From Spirodela intermedia (lineage: Eukaryota; Streptophyta; Magnoliopsida; Alismatales; Araceae), in assembly GCA_902729315.2 (NCBI GenBank), contig LR746271.1:5001-69000 (forward strand): DNA of 64,000 nt, written 5' to 3'. Made by a program: the position numbers and the translations under genes. The notes under the pieces are model-generated. The model did not search any database. It saw only the letters and a program-made list of their open reading frames with translations, and was not told where the DNA came from. How positions within the stretch are numbered: the stretch's first letter is position 1; every line of letters starts with the position of its first letter. This document shows, one piece after another, positions 1 through 9,682 of the stretch.

Positions 1-1
1 G

Positions 2-919
2 TCGATTGCCCCTATGGCGGCTCCACCTTCCTTACATCGGAAGGCACAGGAGAAGCCTAGCTCACTGATTGAGACACAGCATGCACGGCGAAAGCCGGCA
101 GCTGGACGCCCTTCTTCCACCTACACAGGGGGGAAGAAAGGAACACGAGAGGCTACACCTTCCCCTTTGAGCAAGGGAAAGCAACCCGTAACCTCAAACA
201 CCTTCGAGGTCTTAGGGGCTTTAGATGAGAGAGACTTTGAGGGACCTGCACAAAGGGGAACTAGGCCTTCCAAAGGGCTAGCATCCTCCACTACGAGGGA
301 CTCACCTAGTCCAACCCCCCATACTAGATCCCCCCGGGTTATCCGACCCCCCATACTCACCCACCCCACTCCACCCATTAGTGTCTCTCCACCACCTAGC
401 TCCTCCCCGCCCATTCACTCCTCCCCACGTAGAAGGAGTCCTTCACCTCTTAGTCCCCACCGACCGAGGTCTACCCCTTTCTCTGAGGGTATAGGCTTGG
501 GCCCTATCCATCCCCCTCAAATCCCTGTTGATGATCTATTAGGAGGGTCTACCCCCAGCATACTTCCTATTAGTACATCTTACGTAGCCCCCCATTCTGA
601 TTCTTATACCCTCCCCCCCTCTCCCCTATTACAACCGTCAGATCAGTTTCCTATACTTGATCCACCACCCGCTAATTCTAGGGAGAGCCCCGATAGAGGA
701 CAGTGCTTAACGAATCGTCAAGCACCACACCCATCCTCTTCATCTAGTGCTCATGATACTACGGGCCACACGACTAGTACCCATGAGGATGGTAGCTCTG
801 AGACTGACATTGAGACTACCTACCTAGAGGAGGGATATCAGACGGAGGTTAGGACCACACGACTCACTAGACGCTCACCTTACTCCACGAGATCTAGGAC
901 TCGTGGGGCCACTCACTAG
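2..919 (+). CDS. LINE ORF1, C-terminal part (family A)
   Basis: The frame is open to the left window edge, so the true start probably lies outside; an ATG at 14 is the first one visible. The visible part is low-complexity, rich in Pro, Ser and Thr, and matches the C-terminal tail that follows the zinc knuckle in plant L1 ORF1 proteins. The segment around residues 62-72 (NTFEVLGALDE) corresponds to FEALGTL in the family-B ORF1 at about 9749. The N-terminal DUF4283 and CCHC knuckle visible in element B are not in the window here. The TAG stop at 917-919 is only three bases before the ORF2 ATG, which suggests coupled re-initiation. ORF1 proteins bind element RNA in the retrotransposition particle. 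Confidence 0.7.
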   Translation, partial: SIAPMAAPPSLHRKAQEKPSSLIETQHARRKPAAGRPSSTYTGGKKGTREATPSPLSKGKQPVTSNTFEVLGALDERDFEGPAQRGTRPSKGLASSTTRDSPSPTPHTRSPRVIRPPILTHPTPPISVSPPPSSSPPIHSSPRRRSPSPLSPHRPRSTPFSEGIGLGPIHPPQIPVDDLLGGSTPSILPISTSYVAPHSDSYTLPPSPLLQPSDQFPILDPPPANSRESPDRGQCLTNRQAPHPSSSSSAHDTTGHTTSTHEDGSSETDIETTYLEEGYQTEVRTTRLTRRSPYSTRSRTRGATH

Positions 920-922
920 ATC

Positions 923-3900
923 ATGATACCTAGCATCATATGGAATTGTCGAGGTATAGGCAACCTCGAAACCCAATTCTATATAGCTAGCCTTATCAGA
1001 CAGTATCGACTAGGTATAGTAGGCCTCATTGAGCCTATGATATCATCAGATCGTATCCAACCCTTACTTAGGAGGTTAGGTATGGATCATTTTCACTCCA
1101 ACCCCACGAATCATATTTGGATCTTTTGGACTAGACCATACTCTATGGAGTTGCTAGTCGAGGGACCCCAGCATATCACTATGACGGCTCGAGATCTCAC
1201 CCAAGAGTTCACCTTCTCGGTCATCTATGCATCACATAGATCCGAAGAAAGAGAAACTCTTTGGACGGACCTAGTTCAATACGTGAGGGACTACCCTACA
1301 CTAGTTGAGTCTCCTTGGTACCTAGCAGGTGACTTCAACTGTGTCCGTAATACTAGTGAACGTCAAGGTGGGCGAATCCCTAGGGCCCGTAACATGGAGA
1401 TGTTCAATGATTGTATTTTTCGATTAGCTCTTATTGAGCCACCTACATCAGGCGAGGCATGGACGTGGAGCAACAATCGAGGGGACGCTTTGATTTATGA
1501 GCGTATCGATCGTTGTTTCATCAACAGCATCGCCATGATGCGACATCCCATATTAGTCACGATATTACCCCGTTATAGGTCAGATCACACCCCGATCCTC
1601 ATACTCCCTAAACAGAGTATGAGCACCCATAGACCCCCCTTCAGATTTCAAACCATGTGGCTCCAACATGAAAACTTTCAGAGTTTCGTACAGAATCACT
1701 GGTACGGACAGATCTCAGATTCTCCTATGGAGAACCTTAGCTATAAGTTAAGGAATCTCAAACTCCACCTTAAATGGTGGAACCGACATATCTATGGGAA
1801 TGTCCATACCCAAGTTGATGCATTGCAAAAAGAGTTAGCAGAAGTTGAAAGACTACTGCAAGCTAGATATTCAGATGCTGCTTGGGAAAGGAGGAGTAGA
1901 GTGAGTGACCAGCTTGATGAAGTTGTGCGACGACAGGAGTTATTCTATCTCCAGAAATCACGCATCCAGTGGTTACAAGAGGGTGATAGAAACACTCGTT
2001 TCTTTCATGCCTCGGTCGCTCATCGCTCACGTTCAGATTATACCTCTCTTTTAGAGACATATGATCATGACCTTTCCCGCATGCAGGAGGCAGGGGTTGA
2101 GTACTTTCGTACTCTCTTAACCTCTCAGCCGATTGAGATTTCTGATGATATGCTCACTTCGATCCCATCATTGGTCACTCACCGTGAGAACTCTCTCATA
2201 ACAGCCATACCCACGGGAGAAGAGATCAAGGAAGTAGTTTTCTCTATGAGTAGACATCGTGCACCCGGGCCAGATGGTTTCCCAGCTGATTTTTACATTT
2301 CATGTTGGGATATCGTTGGCACTGATCTCATCCAGGCCATCAAGGAAATCTTTCGTCGTAAAGTCTTTACACGAAGTTGGAAGGCCACCTTCCTTGCACT
2401 TATACCAAAGGTGACTACCCCAACCTCATTTAGAGACTTTCGACCTATCAGTTTGTGTAACGTGTGTTATAAAGTTGTATCTAAGATCGTTACACGTAGA
2501 TTGAGTAGTTTCCTTGATAGACTTATATCTCCAGAACAATGCGGATTTGTCAAGGGACGGTACATTCACGATAACATCATGCTAGTACATGAACTAGCAC
2601 AATCCCTTGGCCATGATTGTCGAGGCTCTAACATCATCATCAAATTAGACATGGAGAAGGCCTTTGATAGGATAGAGTGGAGTTTCCTCATTAAGGTTCT
2701 TAGACGCTTTGGGTTCACCGACGACTTCATTGACTTAGTTGATGCATGTGTTAGAGAGAATCATTTCTCTTTATTAGTGAACGGTAGCTCCACACCATTC
2801 TTCACGGCCACGAGAGGTCTACGACAGGGCGATCCACTATCACCCACCCTCTTCATCTTAGTTGAAGAAGTCCTCAGTCGATCCCTCACCCGAGCGATCA
2901 ATCAAGGACTAATCCGACCACACTACTCAAAGAGGGGTTGCCCGATCATCTCACACTCCCTCTTTGCTGATGATGCGATACTCTTCCTCAATGGATGTGA
3001 GACATCCATTAGAGGGCTCATGAGTATTATCTCGAGGTATGAGCGAGCTGCAGGTCAACTCGTAAATGCCTCGAAGAGTAGCTTCATAGTAGGCCCTTCT
3101 ACCCCCATAGGGACCATACGACGCATCCAGGGCCTAACAGGGTTCTCTCGTGGACACTTACCTTTTGACTATCTAGGATGTCCTATCTTCCTCGGCCGTA
3201 GGCGCATACACTATTTTGACGCCCTAGTGGGCAAGTTGAGGAAGAAACTAGCAGGATGGAAGTTACAACTTCTATCCCCTGGAGGACGGATCCAGTTGAT
3301 ACGCCATGTCCTCATGAGCATACCATTACACCTTTTGGCAGTCCATGAGGTACCAGACACCGTCTTACAGACTATTAGACGGATATGCACGTCCTTCCTT
3401 TGGGATGGACAACTTGAGGGACCTCGTCGTCAACGCCGAGTTTCTTGGGAGAAAGCATGTCGACCTACGGATGAGGGTGGCCTAGGTATTAGGCGCCCTC
3501 AAGATGTACTTAACATGCTTCAAAAGAAACTCATTTGGAGGATGAAGACCACACCATCGGTGCTAGGCTCTTTTGTGTCAGCCAAATATGGCGAGTGGGC
3601 TCGACAGCCGGCCGACATCAAAGGAGTCAAACGATGGGCAGACTGGCAGCGACATTGGTTGGAGATGGTGCCTCTTATTCGCTGGCGAGTGGGGCGAGGC
3701 GAGATCAGTGCCTGGTACAACACTTGGCTAGAGGACACACTATTGGCCAGTTTTACCACTTTCACATCTTCTTGGCCTCGCTTGACGGTAGCCGAGCTTC
3801 TCCAAGGAGACACTCGTCTACTTATTGAGAGGCATGGACTACCGTCGGACTTGTTACCAGCCATCACCATGACTAAGATGAGTTTTACTGAGGACCAACC

Positions 3901-5119
3901 CATCTGGACACTTACCATAGATGGCAGTTTCTCTTGTAGCTCCTCTTGGGAGCACTTTAGAAACCGCTCCCCAAATACATTTTGGGGAAATCTCATATGG
4001 CATCCGGCCATCACACCTCGTGTTTCGTTCTTCTTGTGGAAGTTCATGCACCGAGGACTACCCACCGACGATCGAGTGATTGTCACCGATCAGGAGGTGG
4101 AAAGGAAATGTCATTGTTGCTCCATCACGACAGACGAAAGTCTGGAACATTTATTTTTCCATAGTGATATCGCTGTCGAGTGTTGGCGTCAACTTCTAGC
4201 GAATTGGCTTCCAATGCTCTCGTACAGACCTACGAGACCACCACTAGAGGTCTTTAGGAGAGTCTTTGACTCACCAACGAGTGTCAAGGTTTGTCCTTTC
4301 ATCCGTATCTCCATAGCATATATGTTACGGGAAATATGGAAGGGACGTAACTCATCTCGATATGCAGGCCAAGTGATGCGTGCCACAGAGATTATGAGGC
4401 ACGTAACACAATGGTTTCGGAGTACTCATTCCTTAGTGCCAAATAAAACGAAACGCTCGCGTTCTGTTTGTGAGGCTTTTGGGCTTTGGGGACTCCATAT
4501 CATACCTACACAGACCTGGACTACTGTCCGATCTGTTAGATGGACACCACCGAGGGCTGGACAGTGGAAACTCAACGTCGACGGAGCATCTCAAGGCAAC
4601 CCAGGATCATCTGGAGGAGGCGGTATCTTACGCAATAGTACAGGATGCATTCTCTTTGCCTTTTCGAACTTTTATAATATGCAAACTAATACTGTGGCAG
4701 AGGCTATGGCAATACGGGATGGTTTGTTTCTTTGTGAGGAGCAAAATATTACTAACATTGTTTTAGAATCTGATTCCAAAGTGTTAGTGGACATGTTACG
4801 TGCAGACTCTTGTCCTCATTGGAGGCTCAAGAATATCTGGACAGACATCATGCGATGTCGAAGACGCATCACAACTATTACGCATCAATTCCGAGAAGGG
4901 AATCAGACAGCTGACGCCCTTGCTGCGCATGGAGTCAGATCGCGTCGAAGGACAGTCTTCTCTTTTTGGCAGGACATGCCCCTGGAAGCCCGAGGTGCTC
5001 ATAGACTTGAGCGACTCGGCATACCCTCTTTACGCATACACCGCACTCCACTACCGGCCTCTCCACGACAGTGGCATATTGCTTGGAGGAGATCAGGGGT
5101 GGTTACTATTGGCCGCTGA
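923..5119 (+). CDS. LINE ORF2 polyprotein: endonuclease, reverse transcriptase, RNase H (1398 aa)
   Basis: This is the enzyme for target-primed reverse transcription of an L1-type element. Residues 1-225 form an apurinic-type endonuclease (WNCRG near residue 8, GDFNCV near 136, SDHTPI near 216). The reverse transcriptase covers roughly residues 440-760, with LDMEKAFDRIEW near 575, GLRQGDPLSPTLF near 632 and the catalytic FADD near 681. A Cys/His zinc-binding region lies at about 1025-1100 (KCHCC...HLFFH). RNase H covers about 1213-1335, with Asp in LNVDGAS, Glu in TVAEAMA, Asp in ESDSKVLV and Asp in QTADALAAHG. The frame has no interruption and all catalytic residues seen are intact, so this copy looks young. 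It starts right after the ORF1 stop. The length fits plant L1 ORF2. Confidence 0.93.
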   Translation: MIPSIIWNCRGIGNLETQFYIASLIRQYRLGIVGLIEPMISSDRIQPLLRRLGMDHFHSNPTNHIWIFWTRPYSMELLVEGPQHITMTARDLTQEFTFSVIYASHRSEERETLWTDLVQYVRDYPTLVESPWYLAGDFNCVRNTSERQGGRIPRARNMEMFNDCIFRLALIEPPTSGEAWTWSNNRGDALIYERIDRCFINSIAMMRHPILVTILPRYRSDHTPILILPKQSMSTHRPPFRFQTMWLQHENFQSFVQNHWYGQISDSPMENLSYKLRNLKLHLKWWNRHIYGNVHTQVDALQKELAEVERLLQARYSDAAWERRSRVSDQLDEVVRRQELFYLQKSRIQWLQEGDRNTRFFHASVAHRSRSDYTSLLETYDHDLSRMQEAGVEYFRTLLTSQPIEISDDMLTSIPSLVTHRENSLITAIPTGEEIKEVVFSMSRHRAPGPDGFPADFYISCWDIVGTDLIQAIKEIFRRKVFTRSWKATFLALIPKVTTPTSFRDFRPISLCNVCYKVVSKIVTRRLSSFLDRLISPEQCGFVKGRYIHDNIMLVHELAQSLGHDCRGSNIIIKLDMEKAFDRIEWSFLIKVLRRFGFTDDFIDLVDACVRENHFSLLVNGSSTPFFTATRGLRQGDPLSPTLFILVEEVLSRSLTRAINQGLIRPHYSKRGCPIISHSLFADDAILFLNGCETSIRGLMSIISRYERAAGQLVNASKSSFIVGPSTPIGTIRRIQGLTGFSRGHLPFDYLGCPIFLGRRRIHYFDALVGKLRKKLAGWKLQLLSPGGRIQLIRHVLMSIPLHLLAVHEVPDTVLQTIRRICTSFLWDGQLEGPRRQRRVSWEKACRPTDEGGLGIRRPQDVLNMLQKKLIWRMKTTPSVLGSFVSAKYGEWARQPADIKGVKRWADWQRHWLEMVPLIRWRVGRGEISAWYNTWLEDTLLASFTTFTSSWPRLTVAELLQGDTRLLIERHGLPSDLLPAITMTKMSFTEDQPIWTLTIDGSFSCSSSWEHFRNRSPNTFWGNLIWHPAITPRVSFFLWKFMHRGLPTDDRVIVTDQEVERKCHCCSITTDESLEHLFFHSDIAVECWRQLLANWLPMLSYRPTRPPLEVFRRVFDSPTSVKVCPFIRISIAYMLREIWKGRNSSRYAGQVMRATEIMRHVTQWFRSTHSLVPNKTKRSRSVCEAFGLWGLHIIPTQTWTTVRSVRWTPPRAGQWKLNVDGASQGNPGSSGGGGILRNSTGCILFAFSNFYNMQTNTVAEAMAIRDGLFLCEEQNITNIVLESDSKVLVDMLRADSCPHWRLKNIWTDIMRCRRRITTITHQFREGNQTADALAAHGVRSRRRTVFSFWQDMPLEARGAHRLERLGIPSLRIHRTPLPASPRQWHIAWRRSGVVTIGR

Positions 5120-5490
5120 AGACCACAATGGAGATACAGCACAACACGGACAACAAGGCACATCGTAATCCACTCGGGTACATTACTTCCAATCATTACT
5201 CTCCTCATAATCACATCACATCTACTATCTATCATGCTCAAGTAGTGAGGACATAGAACTATCAGCATATGTTGGCATCGGCCCACTTTTGAACTATAGG
5301 TCTATAGCACATCAGACCTGCCAAACTAGTTGTGAATCGGCAACCTAGCACCTCTCTCAAGATCTTATTAGTACCATCAGCCAGCTTGAACCCATGAGAA
5401 GGTAAAGATCTATATCCATAGGATTGACCCTCTCTCCTCTCTCTCTCTCTCGATTCTCTATTTCTTTCTCCCTCCCTTTCTCTCTCTAGA

Positions 5491-5524
<34 letters not shown>

Positions 5525-6306
5525 AGACAGCCTACTTCTTTTCCCAGAATCACTAGCCCATCATAGACAATTAGTGGAGGGTGAGGGAAAGGGCCCTAAA
5601 ACCAAAAAACAAAAAAAAAAAAAAAAAAGGGCAACCTTTTTCCCTTCCCTTAATCACTAGCCTAATGTACACCAAATAATGGGCATTAGTGGAGGGTAAA
5701 AGAAGAGGCTCTCAAGGAGAGAGAAAGAAGAGAGAGAGAATAAGAGAAAAGAAAAGAGTTAGAACCAGAGACCAAGTCATTCCTCGTGGGGTGAAAGGTC
5801 CCTTACCTACTTAGAGGAAGTACGGCAACTGATGATACTAACAAGATCTTGGCCAGAGGGATTAGGCGCGTGCAACACTAGCAAGGCAAGTTCATATTTG
5901 GGCTTATTGTCATGCTTCAGCATAGTTCTATCCTCCTCACTACCCTAATCACTCTTTTCTCACCACTTTATATCAATGTATTTATCTCTTAGAACCACTT
6001 ACTGCAGCAAACTCTTGTCTTGCAGGAACATTGCATGGCGCACAACATGGAGCTCTCGTCCTACTCTTGTTGAGCAGATCTTCCAACTTTCATAAACTCA
6101 AAAGCTTTTTCAACCCACTGCAAATCAATCACCTTCCTCAAATATGATGAACGTCATGGAGTCTACCTCTAGTATCATCACATCCCCTCTTCAAAAGAGG
6201 TCTTTCATTCTTCATGTCATCCTCGCCCCTTGTGCGAATGAGATCCCACTTATGTAACCTCGGAATGAGGTCAAACTTTTATCACTCAATCAAATTTCTT
6301 CTTCTT
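5120..6306 (+). other. 3' non-coding region of LINE A1
   Basis: No gene is seen. This stretch lies between the ORF2 stop and the poly(A) run. It contains a CT-rich tract, two internal A-runs and a diverged duplication with a spacing of about 105 bp. It is assigned to the LINE because it continues without a break to the terminal poly(A). Confidence 0.6.
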
Positions 6307-6326
6307 AAAAAAAAAAAAAAAAAAAA

Positions 6327-6407
6327 CCCTAAACCCTAAACCCTAAACTGTAAACCCTAAACCCTAAACCCTAAACCCTAAAACCCTAAACCCTAAACCC
6401 TAAACCT
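6327..6407 (+). repeat. Interstitial telomeric repeat (CCCTAAA)n
   Basis: About eleven copies of the plant telomere unit CCCTAAA, with one CTGTAAA variant and one extra A, follow directly after the LINE A1 poly(A). On the right they abut the inverted LINE fragment at about 6410. The plus strand carries the C-rich strand. The unit is the Arabidopsis-type plant telomere repeat. A short internal tract at a rearrangement junction fits either repair of a break with telomeric DNA or a telomere-like tail acquired by the element. Confidence 0.9.
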
Positions 6408-6409
6408 CA

Positions 6410-7853
6410 GTCCAGGTCTGTGTAGGTATGATATGGAGTCCCTAAAGCCCAAAAGCCTCACAAACAGAACGCGAGCGTTTCGTTTTATTTGGCACTAAGG
6501 AATGAGTACTCCGAAGCCATTGTGTTACGTGCCTCATAATCTCTGTGGCACGCATCACTTGGCCTGCATATCGAGATGAGTTACGTCCCTTCCATATTTC
6601 CCATAACATATATGCTATGGAGATACGGATGAAAGGACAAACCTTGACACTCGTCGGTGAGTCAAAGACTCTCCTAAAGACCTCTAGTGGTGGTCTCGTA
6701 GGTCTATACGAGAGCATTGGAAGCCAATTCGCTAGAAGTTGACGCCAACACTCGACAGCGATATCACTATGGAAAAATAAATGTTCCATACTTTCGTCTG
6801 TCGTGATGGAGCAACAATGACATTTCCTTTCCACCTCCTGATCGGTGACAATCACTCGATCGTCGGTGGGTAGTCCTCGGTGCATGAACTTCCACAAGAA
6901 GAACGAAACACGAGGTGTGATGGCCGGATGCCATATGAGATTTCCCCAAAATGTCTTTGGGGAGCGGTTTCTAAAGTGCTCCCAAGAGGAGCTACAAGAG
7001 AAACTGCCATCTATGGTAAGTGTCCAGATGGGTTGGTCCTCAGTAAAACTCATCTCAGTCATGGTGATGGCTGGTAACAAGTCCGACGGTAGTCCATGCC
7101 TCTCAATAAGTAGACGAGTGTCTCCTTGGAGAAGCTGGGCTACCGTCAAGCAAGGCCAAGAAGATGTGAAAGTGGTAAAACAGGCCAATAGTGTGTCCTC
7201 TAGCCAAGTGTCGTACCAGGCACTGATCTCGCCTCGCCCCACTCGCCAACGAATAAGAGGCACCATCTCCAACCAATGTCACTGCCAGTCTGCCCATCGT
7301 TTGACTCCTTTGATGTCAGCCGGCTGTCAAGCCCACTCACCATATTTGGCTGACACAAAAGTACCTAGCACCGATGGTGTGGTCCTCATCCTCCAAATGA
7401 GTTTCTTTTGAAGCATGTTAAATACATTTTGAGGGCGCCTAATACCTAGGCCACCCTCATCCGTAGGTCGACATGCTTTCTCCTAAGAAACTCGGCGTTG
7501 ACGACGAGGTCCCTCAAGTTGTCCATCCCAAAGGAAGGACGTACATATCCGTCTAATAGTTTGTAAGACGGTGTCTGGTATCTCATGGACTGCCAAAAGG
7601 TGTAATGGTATGCTCATGAGAACATGGCGTATCAACTGGATCCATCCTCCAGGGGATAGAAGTTGTAACTTCCATCTTGCTAGTTTCTTCCTTAACTTGC
7701 CCACTAGGGTGTCAAAATAGTGTATGCGCCTACGACCGAGGAAGATAGGACATCCTAGATAGTCAAAAGGTAAGTGTCCACGAGAGAACCCCGTTAGGCC
7801 CTGGATGCGTCGTATGGTCCCTATGGGGGTAGAAGGGCGTCGTATGGTCCCTA
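6410..7853 (-). pseudogene. Inverted LINE fragment A-prime (ORF2 3' half)
   Basis: Read on the minus strand this is a near-identical copy of part of ORF2 of LINE A1 (equivalent to about 3095-4517 there), covering the end of the reverse transcriptase through the zinc-binding region and stopping before RNase H. An open stretch of 276 codons remains at 6442-7272 and another frame is open at 7483-7853. It shares changes with the other A-prime fragments against A1 (YDTW for YNTW, TEMSF for TKMSF, MLWEI for MLREI, WLRST for WFRST). The 5' end of the fragment shows a short repeat of CGTCGTATGGTCCCTAT (about 7808 and 7838). It has no independent start, no 5' part and no poly(A), so it is not functional. 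Confidence 0.85.
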
Positions 7854-8297
7854 TTGCTTGGACAACTTGAGGGACCTCGTCGTCAACGCCGAGTTTCTTG
7901 GGAGAAAGCATGTCGACCTACGGATGAGGGTGGCCTAGGTATTAGGCGCCCTCAAAATGTACTTAACATGCTTCAAAAGAAACTCATTTGGAGGATGAGG
8001 ACCACACCATCGGTGCTAGGTACTTTTGTGTTAGCCAAATATGGTGAGTGGGCTCGACAGCCGGCTGACATCAAAGGAGTCAAACGATGGGCAGACTGGC
8101 AGCGACATTGGTTGGAGATGGTGCCTCTTATTCGTTGGCGAGTGGGGCGAGGCGAGATCAGTGCCTGGTACGACACTTGGCTAGAGGACACACCATTGGC
8201 CTGTTTTACCACTTTCACATCTTCTTGGCCTCGCTTGACGGTAGCCCAGCTTCTCCAAGGAGACACTCGTCTACTTATTGAGAGGCATGGACTACCG
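7087..8297. repeat. Long inverted repeat (hairpin) of LINE A-prime sequence
   Basis: The minus-strand segment 7087-7524 and the plus-strand segment 7860-8297 are both copies of the same ORF2 region (A1 positions 3407-3844). They form arms of about 438 bp with a spacer of about 335 bp. The match is close over the whole arm. RNA crossing it would fold into a long double-stranded stem. Confidence 0.8.
7860..8297 (+). pseudogene. Forward LINE fragment A-prime, left piece
   Basis: This is a copy of A1 positions 3407-3844 (region between reverse transcriptase and zinc-binding part of ORF2). It begins abruptly with GGACAACTTGAGGG after the inverted fragment and ends at CATGGACTACCG, where element B sequence starts. 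The frame is open within the piece and carries the A-prime variants (YDTW). It lacks start, catalytic parts and 3' end. Confidence 0.8.
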
Positions 8298-8323
8298 AGC
8301 AGGCCACAGTAGCCGAAGCCACG

Positions 8324-9682
8324 ATGGCCGTGGCGGCTCAGTCTCAGGCCCAGCCGGCCGAGGTTGCGCGGAACACGGTCGTGCCAGACAAGACCGCGCA
8401 GCCCAAGGGTCCGAAGGCTAAAGCTTGTAGGACCCAACCACCGGCCCAGACTAAACCGGCCCAGACCAAGCCAGCCCAGGCCTCACCGGCCCAGACCCCA
8501 CCGACCCAGGCCCCAACGGCCCAAACCGCTCAGGCCCGGACCGCTCAGGTCCAGGCCGCTCAGGTCCAGACTGAGCTGGACCAGCACACCCAATCACAGC
8601 CCACCCAGGCCCCAGACCTACTAGCCCAAACCTCTGAAACCGGAGCTGCTCAGGCCCAAGCCAAGCTAACCCAGCCCACCCAAGCCCCAGCCAAGTCTTG
8701 GGCCCAACGACTAGTAGGACAACAACCCACTCCTACAGTGGCAAATACACCGAGATGCGAACTACACCCCACTTATGCTGATGGAATACCGTCACGGGGT
8801 TACACTAATGAAGGGGGAATGAGAACAGTCTCATTTTCTTCGAATGAGGTCTCCCAACTGGCGGAGGCCTTCCAATTTTCATTGATAGGGCGTTTCTCTA
8901 CGAAACGTCCCCACCTAGATGATATTTATAGGATCTATTTGGCCCCAGGACATTTTCAGGGTAAGGTAGTCATCGGTGCCCGTGATTATCGGAGCGTCTT
9001 TATCCGTTTTGAGCTCGAGGCTGACTATCGGAAAGCTTGGAGTCGGACCACATGGGAGATTCAGGATACCATTATGCATACATATAGATGGACCCCACAG
9101 ACAGACGGTATTTCCCGAGGGAAACAACCGCACTCCATTCCAGTTTGGATAGGTTTTCCTAGTCTACCAGCACATTTCTTCACGCCTAAGGCACTTGAGT
9201 CTTTGGCAAATGCAGTCAGTACATTTATACGCCTAGATCCAGGCGTTAAAATGTTTAACCGCCCAGGTTATGCACGAGTATGTGTAGAGATAGACCTCTT
9301 GGCCCCCCTTCAACGCATGATCATTGTGCAGAATGGGGATGAAAAGATCTATCAAACAGTTATATACGAGAGACTACCTCATTTTTGTACCCATTGCACA
9401 GTGTTTGGACACACCATCCACACTTGTCGACATAAGACCACCCCATCATCTTTAGAGTCTACTACGATTTATTTATCACCTATGTCATATGATAATTATA
9501 TCAATGAGGCAAGGAAGACTACACCTAGCTGCCCTCCCATACAGAGCTCGCGTGCTCCCTCTCGACCATTGCCGGTCCAGACTAGTGTCCCTCCAGCCGG
9601 TTCTAGGGGACAACCCCACCTACATCAGTGTCACATCCTATCTCTCGAGCATCCACATCCACCCGAAAGGGAAGGAAGATGA
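8324..9682 (+). CDS. LINE ORF1 nucleic-acid-binding protein (DUF4283 + CCHC knuckle), family B
   Basis: ORF1 of the family-B LINE, expected to coat element RNA. The first 125 residues hold imperfect Pro-Ala-Gln-Thr repeats (PAQTKPAQTKPAQ and variants). A DUF4283-type domain follows from about residue 165 (TVSFSSNEVSQLAEAFQFSL) to about 320, and then a CX2CX4HX4C zinc knuckle at about 360-376 (FCTHCTVFGHTIHTC). The ATG at 8324 lies 27 bases after the junction with the A-prime fragment. The frame ends early at 9682; a downstream frame continues the Pro/Ser-rich tail, so the original protein was longer and this copy is frameshifted. Confidence 0.75.
   Translation: MAVAAQSQAQPAEVARNTVVPDKTAQPKGPKAKACRTQPPAQTKPAQTKPAQASPAQTPPTQAPTAQTAQARTAQVQAAQVQTELDQHTQSQPTQAPDLLAQTSETGAAQAQAKLTQPTQAPAKSWAQRLVGQQPTPTVANTPRCELHPTYADGIPSRGYTNEGGMRTVSFSSNEVSQLAEAFQFSLIGRFSTKRPHLDDIYRIYLAPGHFQGKVVIGARDYRSVFIRFELEADYRKAWSRTTWEIQDTIMHTYRWTPQTDGISRGKQPHSIPVWIGFPSLPAHFFTPKALESLANAVSTFIRLDPGVKMFNRPGYARVCVEIDLLAPLQRMIIVQNGDEKIYQTVIYERLPHFCTHCTVFGHTIHTCRHKTTPSSLESTTIYLSPMSYDNYINEARKTTPSCPPIQSSRAPSRPLPVQTSVPPAGSRGQPHLHQCHILSLEHPHPPEREGR

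Larger units (their letters stand above)
1..6326 (+). mobile_element. L1-type LINE, family A, copy A1, with poly(A) tail
   Basis: This is a plant L1-clade non-LTR retrotransposon, entering the window inside ORF1 (5' end missing). It has an ORF1 C-terminal part, a complete ORF2 (endonuclease, reverse transcriptase, zinc-binding region, RNase H), a 3' non-coding stretch of about 1.2 kb (5120-6306) and a 20-base poly(A) run at 6307-6326. The 3' non-coding part has a CT-rich tract near 5430-5480, internal A-runs near 5490-5513 and 5607-5628, and two similar blocks containing AATCACTAGCC and ATTAGTGGAGGGT (about 5535-5585 and 5640-5700). The 3' limit is placed at the poly(A), as expected for target-primed integration. 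No target-site duplication can be checked because the 5' end is outside the window. Confidence 0.85.

Noticed and set aside
3520-4086. 188-codon minus-strand frame inside LINE ORF2 (similar one on the plus strand at 6845-7411)
   Set aside because: Antisense shadow of the real ORF2 coding frame; it recurs wherever the fragment is copied.
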